Notes: generated by a model not told the origin, from the sequence alone. A stretch of 64,000 nucleotides of DNA from Candidatus Eisenbergiella merdigallinarum (GCA_019119355.1 DWXE01000026.1:1-64000), one strand, 5' to 3'; shown: positions 1 to 6,975, numbered from the stretch's first letter. A program made the numbers and translations.

Positions 1-2
1 GC

Positions 3-18
3 CTAAATCACTATTTAT
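3..18 (-). repeat. Left recombination site (site L) of the tail-fibre shufflon
   Basis: Read on the minus strand this is ATAAATAGTGATTTAG, identical over 16 bases to the site at 1838-1853 but inverted. It encodes I-N-S-D-L followed by G, so a third cassette (C) would begin here and run leftwards out of the window. No fibre N-terminal part lies on its upstream side (19-124, minus strand). A GCGGTT/AACCGC hairpin sits next to it at 44-65. Confidence 0.75.
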
Positions 19-124
19 CTGATTCCTGGTTTGTCTTCTCCCCGCGGTTACATCCGTGCAACCGCCATCCCTTCCACGGCAGAAAGACCGGACAGTGCCC
101 GGCCTGAAAAAAAAATAGATAAGG

Positions 125-1129
125 TTATGCTGACATATAGCGCCGATGGGATGCCCGCACCTGCTCGCGGGTCACTGTGCAGTAAATCCGCGTCGTCTCG
201 ATCTTGACGTGCCCCAGCAACTCCTGCACCTGTTCGATGGGCATCCCCATTCGGAGCAGATCGGTGGCCGCAGTCCGCCGGAAGCGATGCGGATGGACAT
301 TCTCCACGCCTGCGGCGCGCCCCAGTCCGGCAATAATATACTCTACTCCTGCCCGGGTCAGGCGTTCGTGCGGCGCCCTGGCAGTCACGAACAATGCGGA
401 ATTGTCGTCTTCCCGGGAATCGAGATACTGCCGCAGGTGCAGGTGTGCACGGGCGTTGAGATATACTTCCCGCTCTTTGTTGCCTTTTCCCAGCACCATA
501 ACGTCGTCGCTCTCCCACCTGATATCTTCACGGTTCAGGCGGGTCAATTCCGACACGCGAACCGCGCTGGAATACAAAAACTCCACGATTGCCAGATCCC
601 GCTCCTGCTCACAGGCGCAGCGCACTTTTTCCAGCTCTTCCGGCGACAACGGTTTCTTGACTGTCTGCCGGTATTTAATCGGTTCCAGCCCGTCTACAGG
701 GTTTCGAAGAATCACCTTCCGGCGCTGGAGCCACCGGAAAAAGCTATTGAATACCAGGCGCATATTATTGAGATAGCGCCCGGACACTTGCCTGATCTGC
801 TTATATCGGTGGAGATAATCAATCAGATCATCATCCTCAATCTGTTGCACATCCTTTCCGATATATGCCAGCATCCGGCTGATATGGAGCTGGTATTGAT
901 CAATTGTCCCTTCCGATTTTCCGTTTTGACGGATCGTCTCCAGATAGGTCCGGAGATAATCCGGACCGTTCTGATCCACACACCGCACGGCCGTTTCTCT
1001 GCGCTGTATATCATAACTGCACAGGACTGCCCGCGCAGTCTCTTTCAGGGCCGCCAGCTGATCCTGATTCAGCAGCGCTGTCATTTCCCGCAGTATTGCC
1101 GTCACAATTTCATCTTTCACGATAGTCAC
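125..1129 (-). CDS. Tyrosine recombinase (candidate shufflon invertase)
   Basis: A 334-residue tyrosine recombinase with an N-terminal SAM-like core-binding region (about 55-145) and a C-terminal catalytic domain (about 158-334). The full catalytic set is visible: R191 in SAVRVSELT, K215 in LGKGNKER, H281-x-x-R284 in HRFR, H307 in LLGH and nucleophile Y316. AGGAGG lies just upstream of the ATG. The gene sits between two inverted 16-bp sites (3-18 and 1838-1853), downstream of an xkdX-type gene, rather than at a prophage end next to a repressor. That position suggests tail-fibre DNA inversion rather than prophage integration. The family call is firm; the inversion role is inferred from position. 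Confidence 0.88.
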   Translation of the reverse strand: MTIVKDEIVTAILREMTALLNQDQLAALKETARAVLCSYDIQRRETAVRCVDQNGPDYLRTYLETIRQNGKSEGTIDQYQLHISRMLAYIGKDVQQIEDDDLIDYLHRYKQIRQVSGRYLNNMRLVFNSFFRWLQRRKVILRNPVDGLEPIKYRQTVKKPLSPEELEKVRCACEQERDLAIVEFLYSSAVRVSELTRLNREDIRWESDDVMVLGKGNKEREVYLNARAHLHLRQYLDSREDDNSALFVTARAPHERLTRAGVEYIIAGLGRAAGVENVHPHRFRRTAATDLLRMGMPIEQVQELLGHVKIETTRIYCTVTREQVRASHRRYMSA

Positions 1130-1167
1130 CTCCTGCCATAATGATAGCAGGAGGCGCTGCCGTTCGA

Positions 1168-1269
1168 CTACTCAGTCAGCGTGGCCTCAACCTTTGCGCG
1201 CCACAGCGCCGGAACACTATCCAGCTCCCACCCCTGATTTTTGATTTTGTCCACGTAAAACGCTACCAT
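1168..1269 (-). CDS. XkdX-family small phage protein
   Basis: A 33-residue ORF starting MVAFYVDKIKNQGW and ending VEATLTE, with AAAGGAGAAAAAGT just before the ATG. Length and sequence match the XkdX family of tiny proteins found next to tail-fibre genes in Firmicutes phages; their function is unknown. It lies between the 135-residue phage protein and the recombinase, all on the minus strand, and would invert with them. A GGCGC-TAT-GCGCC hairpin lies about 15 bases upstream. Confidence 0.8.
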   Translation of the reverse strand: MVAFYVDKIKNQGWELDSVPALWRAKVEATLTE

Positions 1270-1362
1270 ACTTTTTCTCCTTTCCCGGCGCTATGCGCCA
1301 ATTTACTGTCGTTTCTGTGTGTTCTCAACGTTTCAATCTTGTCGGGCTTGGTGCCCTGCCCC

Positions 1363-1770
1363 TCACAGCGTTTCCGTTGCCATGTCGGAGATAATACCGG
1401 CCAGATCATTGATGGCCCCATCCTGGATACCCTGTCCGGCCTGCAGTTTCCTGATCGCGATCTCCACGGCGCTCTCCTGCTGCAGAGTCACCGTCACAAT
1501 GTCGGCGGTCTCTTCCGTCACTTCATCCAGTACAACGTTCTTATCTTTCTGGATGCTCCGGAAAATATCATAGTTCTTGAACACACGCTGCATCTGATCG
1601 TCAGCGCTTTTCTGGGTGATCTTTTCCAGATCTTCCTGGTCACAGGAAAACATTGTCTCCAGCGCGGCCATATCGCCGTCATTGACGCTGATCTTCAGCA
1701 GACCACCGCCCTCGGAAATGGAATCATACTCCAGTGTCTGGGCTCCGAAAGTGATTTTTTCTTTGTTCAT
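1363..1770 (-). CDS. Phage tail-region protein of unknown function
   Basis: A 135-residue acidic protein (MNKEKITFGAQTLEYDSISEG...) with GGAGAAAGG upstream of its ATG. No enzyme motif or membrane segment is visible. It is followed on the same strand by the xkdX-type gene and the recombinase, an order usual just after tail-fibre genes in Clostridia prophages. It may be a tail accessory or chaperone protein, but nothing in the sequence proves this. It lies inside the segment bounded by sites L and M, so its orientation should switch with that segment. Confidence 0.7.
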   Translation of the reverse strand: MNKEKITFGAQTLEYDSISEGGGLLKISVNDGDMAALETMFSCDQEDLEKITQKSADDQMQRVFKNYDIFRSIQKDKNVVLDEVTEETADIVTVTLQQESAVEIAIRKLQAGQGIQDGAINDLAGIISDMATETL

Positions 1771-1802
1771 AAATTTTTCCTTTCTCCCGGCTATGGCCGG
1801 GT

Positions 1803-1827
1803 ATAAAAATAAGACCCATTGGGCCTT
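1803..1827 (-). terminator. Hairpin with U-tract between site M and the 135-residue phage gene
   Basis: On the minus strand AAGGCCC-AAT-GGGTCTT forms a 7-bp stem (one G-T pair) followed by ATTTTTAT. It would stop minus-strand transcription arriving from site M before the genes at 1770-125. A second hairpin (CCCGGC/GCCGGG, about 1786-1800) lies next to the ribosome site. Whether it acts as a terminator is not shown. Confidence 0.45.
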
Positions 1828-1837
1828 GTTTACTTGA

Positions 1838-1853
1838 ATAAATAGTGATTTAG
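1838..1853 (+). repeat. Middle recombination site (site M) of the tail-fibre shufflon
   Basis: ATAAATAGTGATTTAG on the plus strand, the exact inverted copy of site L and a 14/16 match to site R at 2616-2631. It encodes I-N-S-D-L at the start of cassette A. A TGA stop lies immediately upstream in the same frame, so the cassette is silent as it stands. Confidence 0.78.
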
Positions 1854-2215
1854 CCGCGTTAAAAAATGACCTGAATCTCGGAACCAGTTCATCATCGGTG
1901 CCGTATTCCGGTTACACAATCGGCGGAGATTCCTATGTGCGCAAAAATAATCTCGGGGTGTGCGAACTGGGGCTAATAGCCGTCGGTGTGCCTTTGCAAA
2001 GCGTCAGTACGTTTCTGATTGCGTATATTCCAGAAGGCTTCAGGCCCAGCGCCATAAAGTGCGCCAGTGCCCTTGCTACCATAACGGGCGGGACGCAGAA
2101 CAATCAGCTGGCGATGCAGGCGTATCTATATCCGAATGGGGATATAAAAGTGGTCACACCGACTGTAAGCGGACAGTACGATGTTTTCCTGAATGCTTCG
2201 TATTTACTGCAGTAG
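1838..2215 (+). CDS. Silent tail-fibre C-terminal cassette A
   Basis: An open frame of 125 codons from site M (INSDLAALKND...) to TAG. A GTG at 1898 could start a shorter ORF, but no ribosome site precedes it and the frame is open back to the 16-bp site. The sequence is a beta-rich, Gly/Ser/Thr-containing domain like phage receptor-binding tips (GYTIGGDSY, AYIPEGFRPS, YPNGDIKVV, ending in NASYLLQ). It has no fibre N-terminal region and a stop directly upstream. Recombination at the site would join it in frame to an N-terminal part elsewhere. It converges on cassette B, with about 20 bases between the two stops. Confidence 0.72.
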   Translation: MNSDLAALKNDLNLGTSSSSVPYSGYTIGGDSYVRKNNLGVCELGLIAVGVPLQSVSTFLIAYIPEGFRPSAIKCASALATITGGTQNNQLAMQAYLYPNGDIKVVTPTVSGQYDVFLNASYLLQ

Positions 2216-2235
2216 ATTCAAACAACCACATATTA

Positions 2236-2631
2236 TTATGCAATTCGTATAGCCGATAACCCTGTTACCGATGCCGCTGAATCAATGATACAGTTGCCTT
2301 CATTGAGGGTACGTGCTCGCAAATAATAGCGCGTTGTGCTGGTTACTGTTACGATACGTGCGATTTGACAAGTGCAATAATAACCATTACTGCAATTGGA
2401 TGCCATACACGTTGTCCCATCGCTTAACGGGCCAAGATACAATCCAATAACGTCATTACTCCCTGTAGTGGTGCGAACATGACCTTCGATGAGATATGTC
2501 CCCGCCGGCAGACCGATGGAAGCTATTGTTGCATACGATGTCGATATGTTTTTATCTCCAGAGGCTGATCCTGTAATAATAGTACCAATGGCATCCAGCA
2601 CACCAGCGATATCATCCAAATCACTACTTAT
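2236..2631 (-). CDS. Silent tail-fibre C-terminal cassette B
   Basis: An open minus-strand frame of 131 codons beginning inside site R (I-S-S-D-L-D-D-I-A-G...) and ending at TAA. The only internal initiator, a TTG at 2619, lacks a ribosome site. The predicted beta-sandwich-like region (LPAGTYLIEGHVRT, TRYYLRARTL, LSAIRIA) resembles receptor-binding tips of phage fibres. Unlike cassette A it is fairly Cys-rich (five Cys, including CMASNC and CTC). It is convergent with cassette A and unrelated to it beyond the shared first five residues, as expected for alternative fibre tips. Confidence 0.72.
   Translation of the reverse strand: MSSDLDDIAGVLDAIGTIITGSASGDKNISTSYATIASIGLPAGTYLIEGHVRTTTGSNDVIGLYLGPLSDGTTCMASNCSNGYYCTCQIARIVTVTSTTRYYLRARTLNEGNCIIDSAASVTGLSAIRIA
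2616..2631 (-). repeat. Right recombination site (site R) of the tail-fibre shufflon
   Basis: On the minus strand ATAAGTAGTGATTTGG, matching sites L and M at 14 of 16 positions and inverted relative to M. It encodes I-S-S-D-L at the start of cassette B. It lies about 20 bases before the next plus-strand gene (start 2653), so its flank also carries that gene's ribosome site. Confidence 0.72.
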
Positions 2632-2652
2632 CTCAGCAAAGAAAGGAAAATC

Positions 2653-3243
2653 ATGCTCGACTTAATTGATAAAGCCAGTGCGATCGGATGGGGAACCGTC
2701 ATATCCGTAATCGTACTGGCGATTCTATTGATTCCGCTTGCAGTTGAAGGCTGGAATCGGTTATTGAAATCCCTGGGCCTTGTGAAAAAGAAAACCCTCC
2801 AGGAATCTCAAAGAGAAAAAGAAATCGCGGAAATCTATCAGAAAATAAATAATGTGCAGGCGGATATTGTCGGGAAACAGGCGCAATACCACTTGCAGTC
2901 CGTTGAGATCCGGGACGGACTGGCGCGTGATCAGGCTGCACTGCGGGAAGAACAAAAAGAGATCCAGAGGGATATAAAACAGATGTCGGCCATGCTGCAG
3001 GAGTATATCCGGAAAGATAACAAGAGGACGATTGCGACACTGCGCACAACCCTCTGGCAGCTGCATAAGGGTTTTACGGATCAGGGTTATATTACTCCGG
3101 ACAGCCTGAAAACCTTTAAAGAATTGGGAAAGGTTTATGAAGAGGCCGGCGGTGACGACATCTATCACGAAAAACTGGAACCGGAAATTCTCTCGCTGGA
3201 AATCAGATATCCAGACGGGAGCATATATAAAATGAAAGGATGA
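2653..3243 (+). CDS. Phage membrane-anchored coiled-coil protein
   Basis: A 196-residue protein with one N-terminal membrane segment (about 14-34, VISVIVLAILLIPLAV), a basic stretch, then a long charged coiled-coil (about 50-125) and a small C-terminal region ending IRYPDGSIYKMKG. GAAAGGAAAATC precedes the ATG. It sits directly before the holin, so a role in the lysis module or membrane anchoring is plausible, but no named family is recognised with certainty. Its 5' flank is site R, so its upstream context changes if that site recombines. Confidence 0.7.
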   Translation: MLDLIDKASAIGWGTVISVIVLAILLIPLAVEGWNRLLKSLGLVKKKTLQESQREKEIAEIYQKINNVQADIVGKQAQYHLQSVEIRDGLARDQAALREEQKEIQRDIKQMSAMLQEYIRKDNKRTIATLRTTLWQLHKGFTDQGYITPDSLKTFKELGKVYEEAGGDDIYHEKLEPEILSLEIRYPDGSIYKMKG

Positions 3244-3248
3244 TAGGT

Positions 3249-3476
3249 ATGAAAAACAGAGACTGGAAAGAGTGGATCAAAGCGGCAGGAGTGAGGGCAG
3301 TGAAGACGGTGGCGCAGACCGCGGTCGCTACCGTCGGCACGGCAGCGGTATTGGGGGAAGTCAACTGGGCGGTAGTAGGCAGCGCGGCGGCGCTGTCCGG
3401 GATCCTGTCCCTGCTGACCAGTGTGGCCGGCCTTCCGGAATGCCCGGAAGCGGATCCGGATATGCAGAAAGAATAA
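3249..3476 (+). CDS. Phage holin (r1t-like)
   Basis: A 75-residue protein with two hydrophobic segments (AVKTVAQTAVATVGTAAVL and WAVVGSAAALSGILSLLTSV) and a charged C-terminus, typical of the small holins of Firmicutes phages that let the endolysin reach the wall. The ATG at 3249 is preferred over one at 3240, which overlaps the previous stop, because AAAGGATGATAGG gives it proper spacing. The endolysin lies about 330 bases downstream. Confidence 0.85.
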   Translation: MKNRDWKEWIKAAGVRAVKTVAQTAVATVGTAAVLGEVNWAVVGSAAALSGILSLLTSVAGLPECPEADPDMQKE

Positions 3477-3487
3477 GGTGAAGAGAT

Positions 3488-3806
3488 ATGGTAAAACTGT
3501 TCATTTCACAGCCCATGAAAGGCAAGACAGACGAGGAAATTCTGGCAGTAAGGGGAAAAGGCAATTGCCAGCGCAAAGGAAAATTTCCCCGACGGGGAGG
3601 AAGTGGAAGTTATTGATTCCTTTTTCCAGAACGCTCCCGCAGACGCAAGGCCGCTGTGGTTTCTCGGAAAATCTTTGGAACTTCTTTCCATCGCAGATGT
3701 GGCCTATTTTGCTAAGGGCTGGCAGGACGCAAGAGGGTGTCGGATTGAGAATACCTGTGCCATCGAGTACGGGATTGATGTGATCGAAGATTATACGGAG
3801 GATTGA
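3488..3806 (+). pseudogene. DUF4406-type gene with a 1-base frameshift
   Basis: The reading frame starts MVKLFISQPMKGKTDEEIL and is lost at a run of four G (AAGGGGAAAAGG, about 3551-3562). Removing one G restores a single 105-codon frame through EEVEVIDSFF, LWFLGKSLELLSIADVAYFA and ends IDVIEDYTED. That product matches DUF4406 phage proteins, related to the nucleoside 2-deoxyribosyltransferase fold. As read, the gene is split into a short N-terminal frame and a 67-codon C-terminal frame from a GTG at 3603. It is either a real decay mutation or a homopolymer base-calling error. It sits between holin and endolysin. Confidence 0.75.
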
Positions 3807-3809
3807 CCT

Positions 3810-4574
3810 ATGTGGAAAGGAATCGATGTAAGCGACAATCAGGGCGTGATCGACTGGGGGCAGGTAGCCACCGCAGGCGTGCAGTTCGCGATCCTTCGCA
3901 GCGTACGCCGGTCCGGCAAGGCAGATTACCAGTTTGCGGCCAATCTGGCCGGATGCCGGAAGTATGGGATCCCGGTGGCGGTGTATAAGTACACCTATGC
4001 CACTACCGCGGCGGAGGTGCTGGAGGAAGTCGGACAGGTGGTGGAGCTGCTGCGGGCCAGCGGCCTGACCGGCACAATGGTCTGGTGGGATGTAGAAGAC
4101 CGGGATACGCTGCAGCCGCTGGGAGCGGCGAAGTTGACGGAACTGATCCGGACGGCGCAGGCGGAGATCCAGGCGGATGGATACCGGTTCGGCCTGTATA
4201 CGGGGCTGTACGTGTACCAGGAAGGGTGGTTCGATTTCAGCGCGTTCGCCTGCCCGCTGTGGATCGCGCGCTACCCCTCCATCGCGCAGAAAGCATGGGC
4301 CGAAAGCCCGTCGGATCGCTACAAGCCGTCCGTGGGCCGCGCGATCTGGGGCTGGCAGTGGACCAGCAATGGCAGGCTGCCGGGGATCAGCGGTGCGGTG
4401 GACTTCAACGTTTGCTATCAGGATCCGGAATGGACGGCGGAAAGAGAAACGGGCGTGATCTACACGGTGTCCGTGGCGGACGTGTGGACCCGGGCCCAGG
4501 CGGAAGAGGTACAGCGACAGCTGGCGGCCATTGGGATCCCGGGCGTGGTGCACAAAGTACAGATTCTGGAGTAA
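3810..4574 (+). CDS. Phage endolysin, GH25 lysozyme
   Basis: A 254-residue glycoside hydrolase family 25 muramidase that would cut the peptidoglycan glycan backbone at lysis. The GIDVSDNQG start (D6) and the VWWDVEDRD motif (D94, E96) supply the expected acidic residues; the domain spans about 1-195. The C-terminal 45 residues (YTVSVADVWTRAQAEEVQRQL...) look like a short SPOR-like or wall-binding repeat. No signal peptide is present, so it depends on the holin just upstream. A terminator follows. Confidence 0.92.
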   Translation: MWKGIDVSDNQGVIDWGQVATAGVQFAILRSVRRSGKADYQFAANLAGCRKYGIPVAVYKYTYATTAAEVLEEVGQVVELLRASGLTGTMVWWDVEDRDTLQPLGAAKLTELIRTAQAEIQADGYRFGLYTGLYVYQEGWFDFSAFACPLWIARYPSIAQKAWAESPSDRYKPSVGRAIWGWQWTSNGRLPGISGAVDFNVCYQDPEWTAERETGVIYTVSVADVWTRAQAEEVQRQLAAIGIPGVVHKVQILE

Positions 4575-4580
4575 TACACG

Positions 4581-4613
4581 GGCCGGGATCCCTTCGGGGA
4601 TGCCCGCCTTTTT
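4581..4613 (+). terminator. Terminator of the phage lysis module
   Basis: An imperfect GC-rich stem (GGCCGGGATCCC / GGGATGCCCGCC) closes on a TTCG tetraloop and is followed by TTTTT, seven bases after the endolysin stop. Confidence 0.75.
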
Positions 4614-4646
4614 GGAAGCAAAAGATCATGTATAAGCGCCTGCGGT

Positions 4647-4677
4647 AGTTTACGGTTAGTGACAGGTTAGTGACAAA
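4647..4677 (+). repeat. 31-base repeat shared with 48004-48034
   Basis: A 31-base stretch containing two tandem GGTTAGTGACA units, repeated with two mismatches at 48004-48034 in the same orientation. Here it follows the prophage terminator; there it abuts an IS3 transposase remnant. It could be an insertion-sequence end or a prophage attachment-site relic. The rest of the 4575-4872 gap holds the upstream terminator and AT-rich sequence with no gene seen. Confidence 0.5.
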
Positions 4678-4872
4678 AAGGCCCACAAACGGCTTAAATA
4701 CGTTGTTTCCGGCTAAAAATGTGTTAAAGTTTCCTCTGTGAAATCTTAAATGAAAATAAAAAAGAATCCCCCTCGTTGCCTTTTGACGGCCCGGATGGTA
4801 AAATAAAACAGACTACCCTCATCGGGTAAATTTTTATGCGTTCGAACGCTGAGAGAAGGGAATGTTTCATCG

Positions 4873-5772
4873 ATGAACAGGCGAAATAATCTGAAGTGGA
4901 AACTCCAAAGATATGCGATACCGAATCTGACGCTGTATCTGATCATCTGCTACGGGATCGGTTACGTGCTGCAGCTGGTGGCGCCCTCCGTCTTTTCCTG
5001 GCTTCTGCTGGATCCGTTTCTGGTCCTGAAGGGGCAGATCTGGCGGCTGGTGACCTGGGTGCTGATCCCCCCTGAGAGCTCCAACCTCTTTTTTGTGCTG
5101 ATCATGCTGTATCTGTACTATTCGCTGGGGAACCTGCTGGAGCGCATCTGGGGGACCTGGAAATACAACGTCTATCTGTTTTCCGGGATGCTCTTTACGA
5201 TTCTGGGAGCCTTCGTCCTGTGCATATACTGCGCGGTTATGGGAGCGGAGCCGGTGAACGTGTCCGGCTATTCGGTTCAGGGGCTGTACCTGCTGCAGAA
5301 TGGAAATGCGGTGTATTTCGGCATGTTTTCCACTTATTATGTGAATATGTCGATCTTCCTTGCGTGTGCGGCCAGCATTCCGGACGTGCAGGTGCTCCTG
5401 ATGTTCGTCTTCCCCATCAAGGTGAAGTGGCTGGGAATTTTATACGGCGTGATGCTGGTGGTGAGCTGCATCCAGGGCGGGCTGGTCACGTGGATCGTGG
5501 TGGGCTTCTCCCTGCTCAATTTCCTGGTCTATTTCATCCGTTCCAAAGGGAAGATGCACCTGAACCCGGGACAGGTGAAAATGAGACATGAGTTCCGGCA
5601 TAAGATGAGGTCCGCGGAGCACGAATCCCGGGGAATCACCCGGCATAAGTGCGCGGTCTGCGGGCGGACGGAGCTGGACGGAGACGATCTGGAATTCCGG
5701 TTTTGTTCCAAATGCAACGGCAACTATGAATATTGCCAGTATCATCTGTTCACCCATGAACATGTGAAATAG
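4873..5772 (+). CDS. Rhomboid-like membrane protein with C-terminal zinc-ribbon-like tail
   Basis: A 299-residue integral membrane protein with about six hydrophobic segments between residues 15 and 222. The L1-like loop (GQIWRLVTWVLIPP, about 55-68) and overall layout resemble the rhomboid superfamily. The GxSG nucleophile motif and catalytic histidine are not visible, so it is probably a non-proteolytic member. The cytoplasmic tail carries CAVCGR, CSKCNGNYEYCQYHLFTHEH, arranged like a zinc-binding site. It is 18 bases upstream of the sigma-like gene and probably co-transcribed. Its substrate is unknown. Confidence 0.7.
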   Translation: MNRRNNLKWKLQRYAIPNLTLYLIICYGIGYVLQLVAPSVFSWLLLDPFLVLKGQIWRLVTWVLIPPESSNLFFVLIMLYLYYSLGNLLERIWGTWKYNVYLFSGMLFTILGAFVLCIYCAVMGAEPVNVSGYSVQGLYLLQNGNAVYFGMFSTYYVNMSIFLACAASIPDVQVLLMFVFPIKVKWLGILYGVMLVVSCIQGGLVTWIVVGFSLLNFLVYFIRSKGKMHLNPGQVKMRHEFRHKMRSAEHESRGITRHKCAVCGRTELDGDDLEFRFCSKCNGNYEYCQYHLFTHEHVK

Positions 5773-5790
5773 AGCGGAAGGGATTATGGA

Positions 5791-6537
5791 ATGAACGAAG
5801 AACTCAAATTTGCAAAAACGCTGGAGGAGATCTGCGCCCTGGCCGGGCAGCAGGGCGGCGTGATCCGGGAAGAGCAGGTGAAGGAGCGGATGGAAGGGGC
5901 GGGGATCGACCTGGGGGAATCCCAGCTTTCTCTGGTCTATGAGTACCTGAAATCCAGAAAGATCGGGATCGGGGAGCCGGCGGATCCCTTCGACTATCTG
6001 ACCCGGGACGAGATCGATTATCTGGAAGCGTATCTGAAGGAAACGGAGGCGCTGGCGGATGTTTCCGACGGGGAAAAGGAGGCGGTGGCCCTGTCCGCGA
6101 TGGCCGGGGATCCGGACGCGAGGCGGAGGCTGATCGAAATTTTCCTGCCCCAGGTGGCGCAGATCGCCAGGCTCTACGCCGGGCAGGGCGTTTATCTGGA
6201 GGACCTCATCGGGGAAGGAAACGTGGCCCTGACCATGGCGGTGGAAATGCTGGACTGCGCGGAGAATGCGCAGGATGCCTTCGGGAGCATCGCCAGCGCC
6301 ATCATGGAAGCCATGGAAACTTATATTGCGGAGAACGTCTCCCAGAAGAAGACGGGAGACCGGCTGGCGCAAAAGGCCAACGACGTTCTGGATCAGGCGA
6401 GGGAGCTGGCGGAAGAGCTGGGGCGGAAGGTGACGGTGCAGGAGCTGGCGGAGGAGAGCGGCATGACGGCCGATCAGATCCGGGAGGCGGTCCGGATCAC
6501 AGCGGATCACATCGATTATCTGGATACGAAAGGGTGA
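5791..6537 (+). CDS. Reduced sigma-70-like protein
   Basis: A 248-residue protein resembling the middle of a sigma-70 factor. Residues about 85-165 (ALSAMAGDPDARRRLIEIFLPQVAQIARLY...GVYLEDLIGEGNVAL) look like region 2.1-2.2, the core-polymerase-binding helix. Residues about 185-245 (ARELAEELGRKVTVQELAEESGMTADQIREAV) look like region 3. The aromatic region 2.3-2.4 that melts and reads the -10 element is replaced (IASAIMEAMETYIAE), and region 4 is absent. It may bind polymerase without normal promoter recognition. It is followed 6 bases later by an unknown 138-residue protein. Confidence 0.7.
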   Translation: MNEELKFAKTLEEICALAGQQGGVIREEQVKERMEGAGIDLGESQLSLVYEYLKSRKIGIGEPADPFDYLTRDEIDYLEAYLKETEALADVSDGEKEAVALSAMAGDPDARRRLIEIFLPQVAQIARLYAGQGVYLEDLIGEGNVALTMAVEMLDCAENAQDAFGSIASAIMEAMETYIAENVSQKKTGDRLAQKANDVLDQARELAEELGRKVTVQELAEESGMTADQIREAVRITADHIDYLDTKG

Positions 6538-6543
6538 AGGGAA

Positions 6544-6960
6544 ATGGCGCAGGATCGCGATTTCAAATACGTTTTGCAGGATTTCAGCAACCTCTATATC
6601 GGCGCCCGGTTCACTTACGGGGAAATGCTGGAAAACGACGATATCCCCTTTAAATGGCGGGCGATCGTCAGACACTATCTGCTGAAGGAGGTAAATCCCG
6701 AAACCACCATGGAAAATCACATATTTTTCATGACGGAACGGGATTTTTCCTACGAGACCCTCCGGGAGCTGAAGGCGAAATTCAAAATGAGCGTCTGGGT
6801 TCCGCCGGACGGGAAGCGGCACAGGACCGGCCATTATGAGAGCCGGGAGTATAAAATAGAAGAGATCGTAACCAGCGAAGAGCTGCACCGGCAGATGGAC
6901 AGCATCATCGTGGAGGAGCTTCATCTGACGAAGCTCGCCCTGATGACCTTCGCGGTCTGA
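6544..6960 (+). CDS. Conserved hypothetical protein
   Basis: A 138-residue soluble protein (MAQDRDFKYVLQDFSNLYIG...) with no signal peptide, membrane segment or familiar catalytic motif. It is rich in aromatic and charged residues and predicted mixed alpha/beta. It lies 6 bases after the sigma-like gene and 15 bases before the M16C protease gene, so all are likely on one transcript. I do not recognise the family. Confidence 0.7.
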   Translation: MAQDRDFKYVLQDFSNLYIGARFTYGEMLENDDIPFKWRAIVRHYLLKEVNPETTMENHIFFMTERDFSYETLRELKAKFKMSVWVPPDGKRHRTGHYESREYKIEEIVTSEELHRQMDSIIVEELHLTKLALMTFAV

Positions 6961-6975
6961 AAAGAGGAGAAAACA

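Noticed and set aside
146-1141. 331-codon plus-strand ORF across the recombinase
   Set aside because: It is the antisense shadow of the tyrosine recombinase, whose catalytic residues and ribosome site are clear on the minus strand.
3-2631. Diversity-generating retroelement as the source of fibre variation
   Set aside because: No reverse transcriptase and no template/variable repeat pair; the cassettes differ wholly rather than at adenines.
3-4677. Prophage integrase reading of the tyrosine recombinase
   Set aside because: It lies inside the tail-fibre region between inverted sites and has no excisionase or repressor beside it; an integration role cannot be fully excluded without the rest of the prophage.
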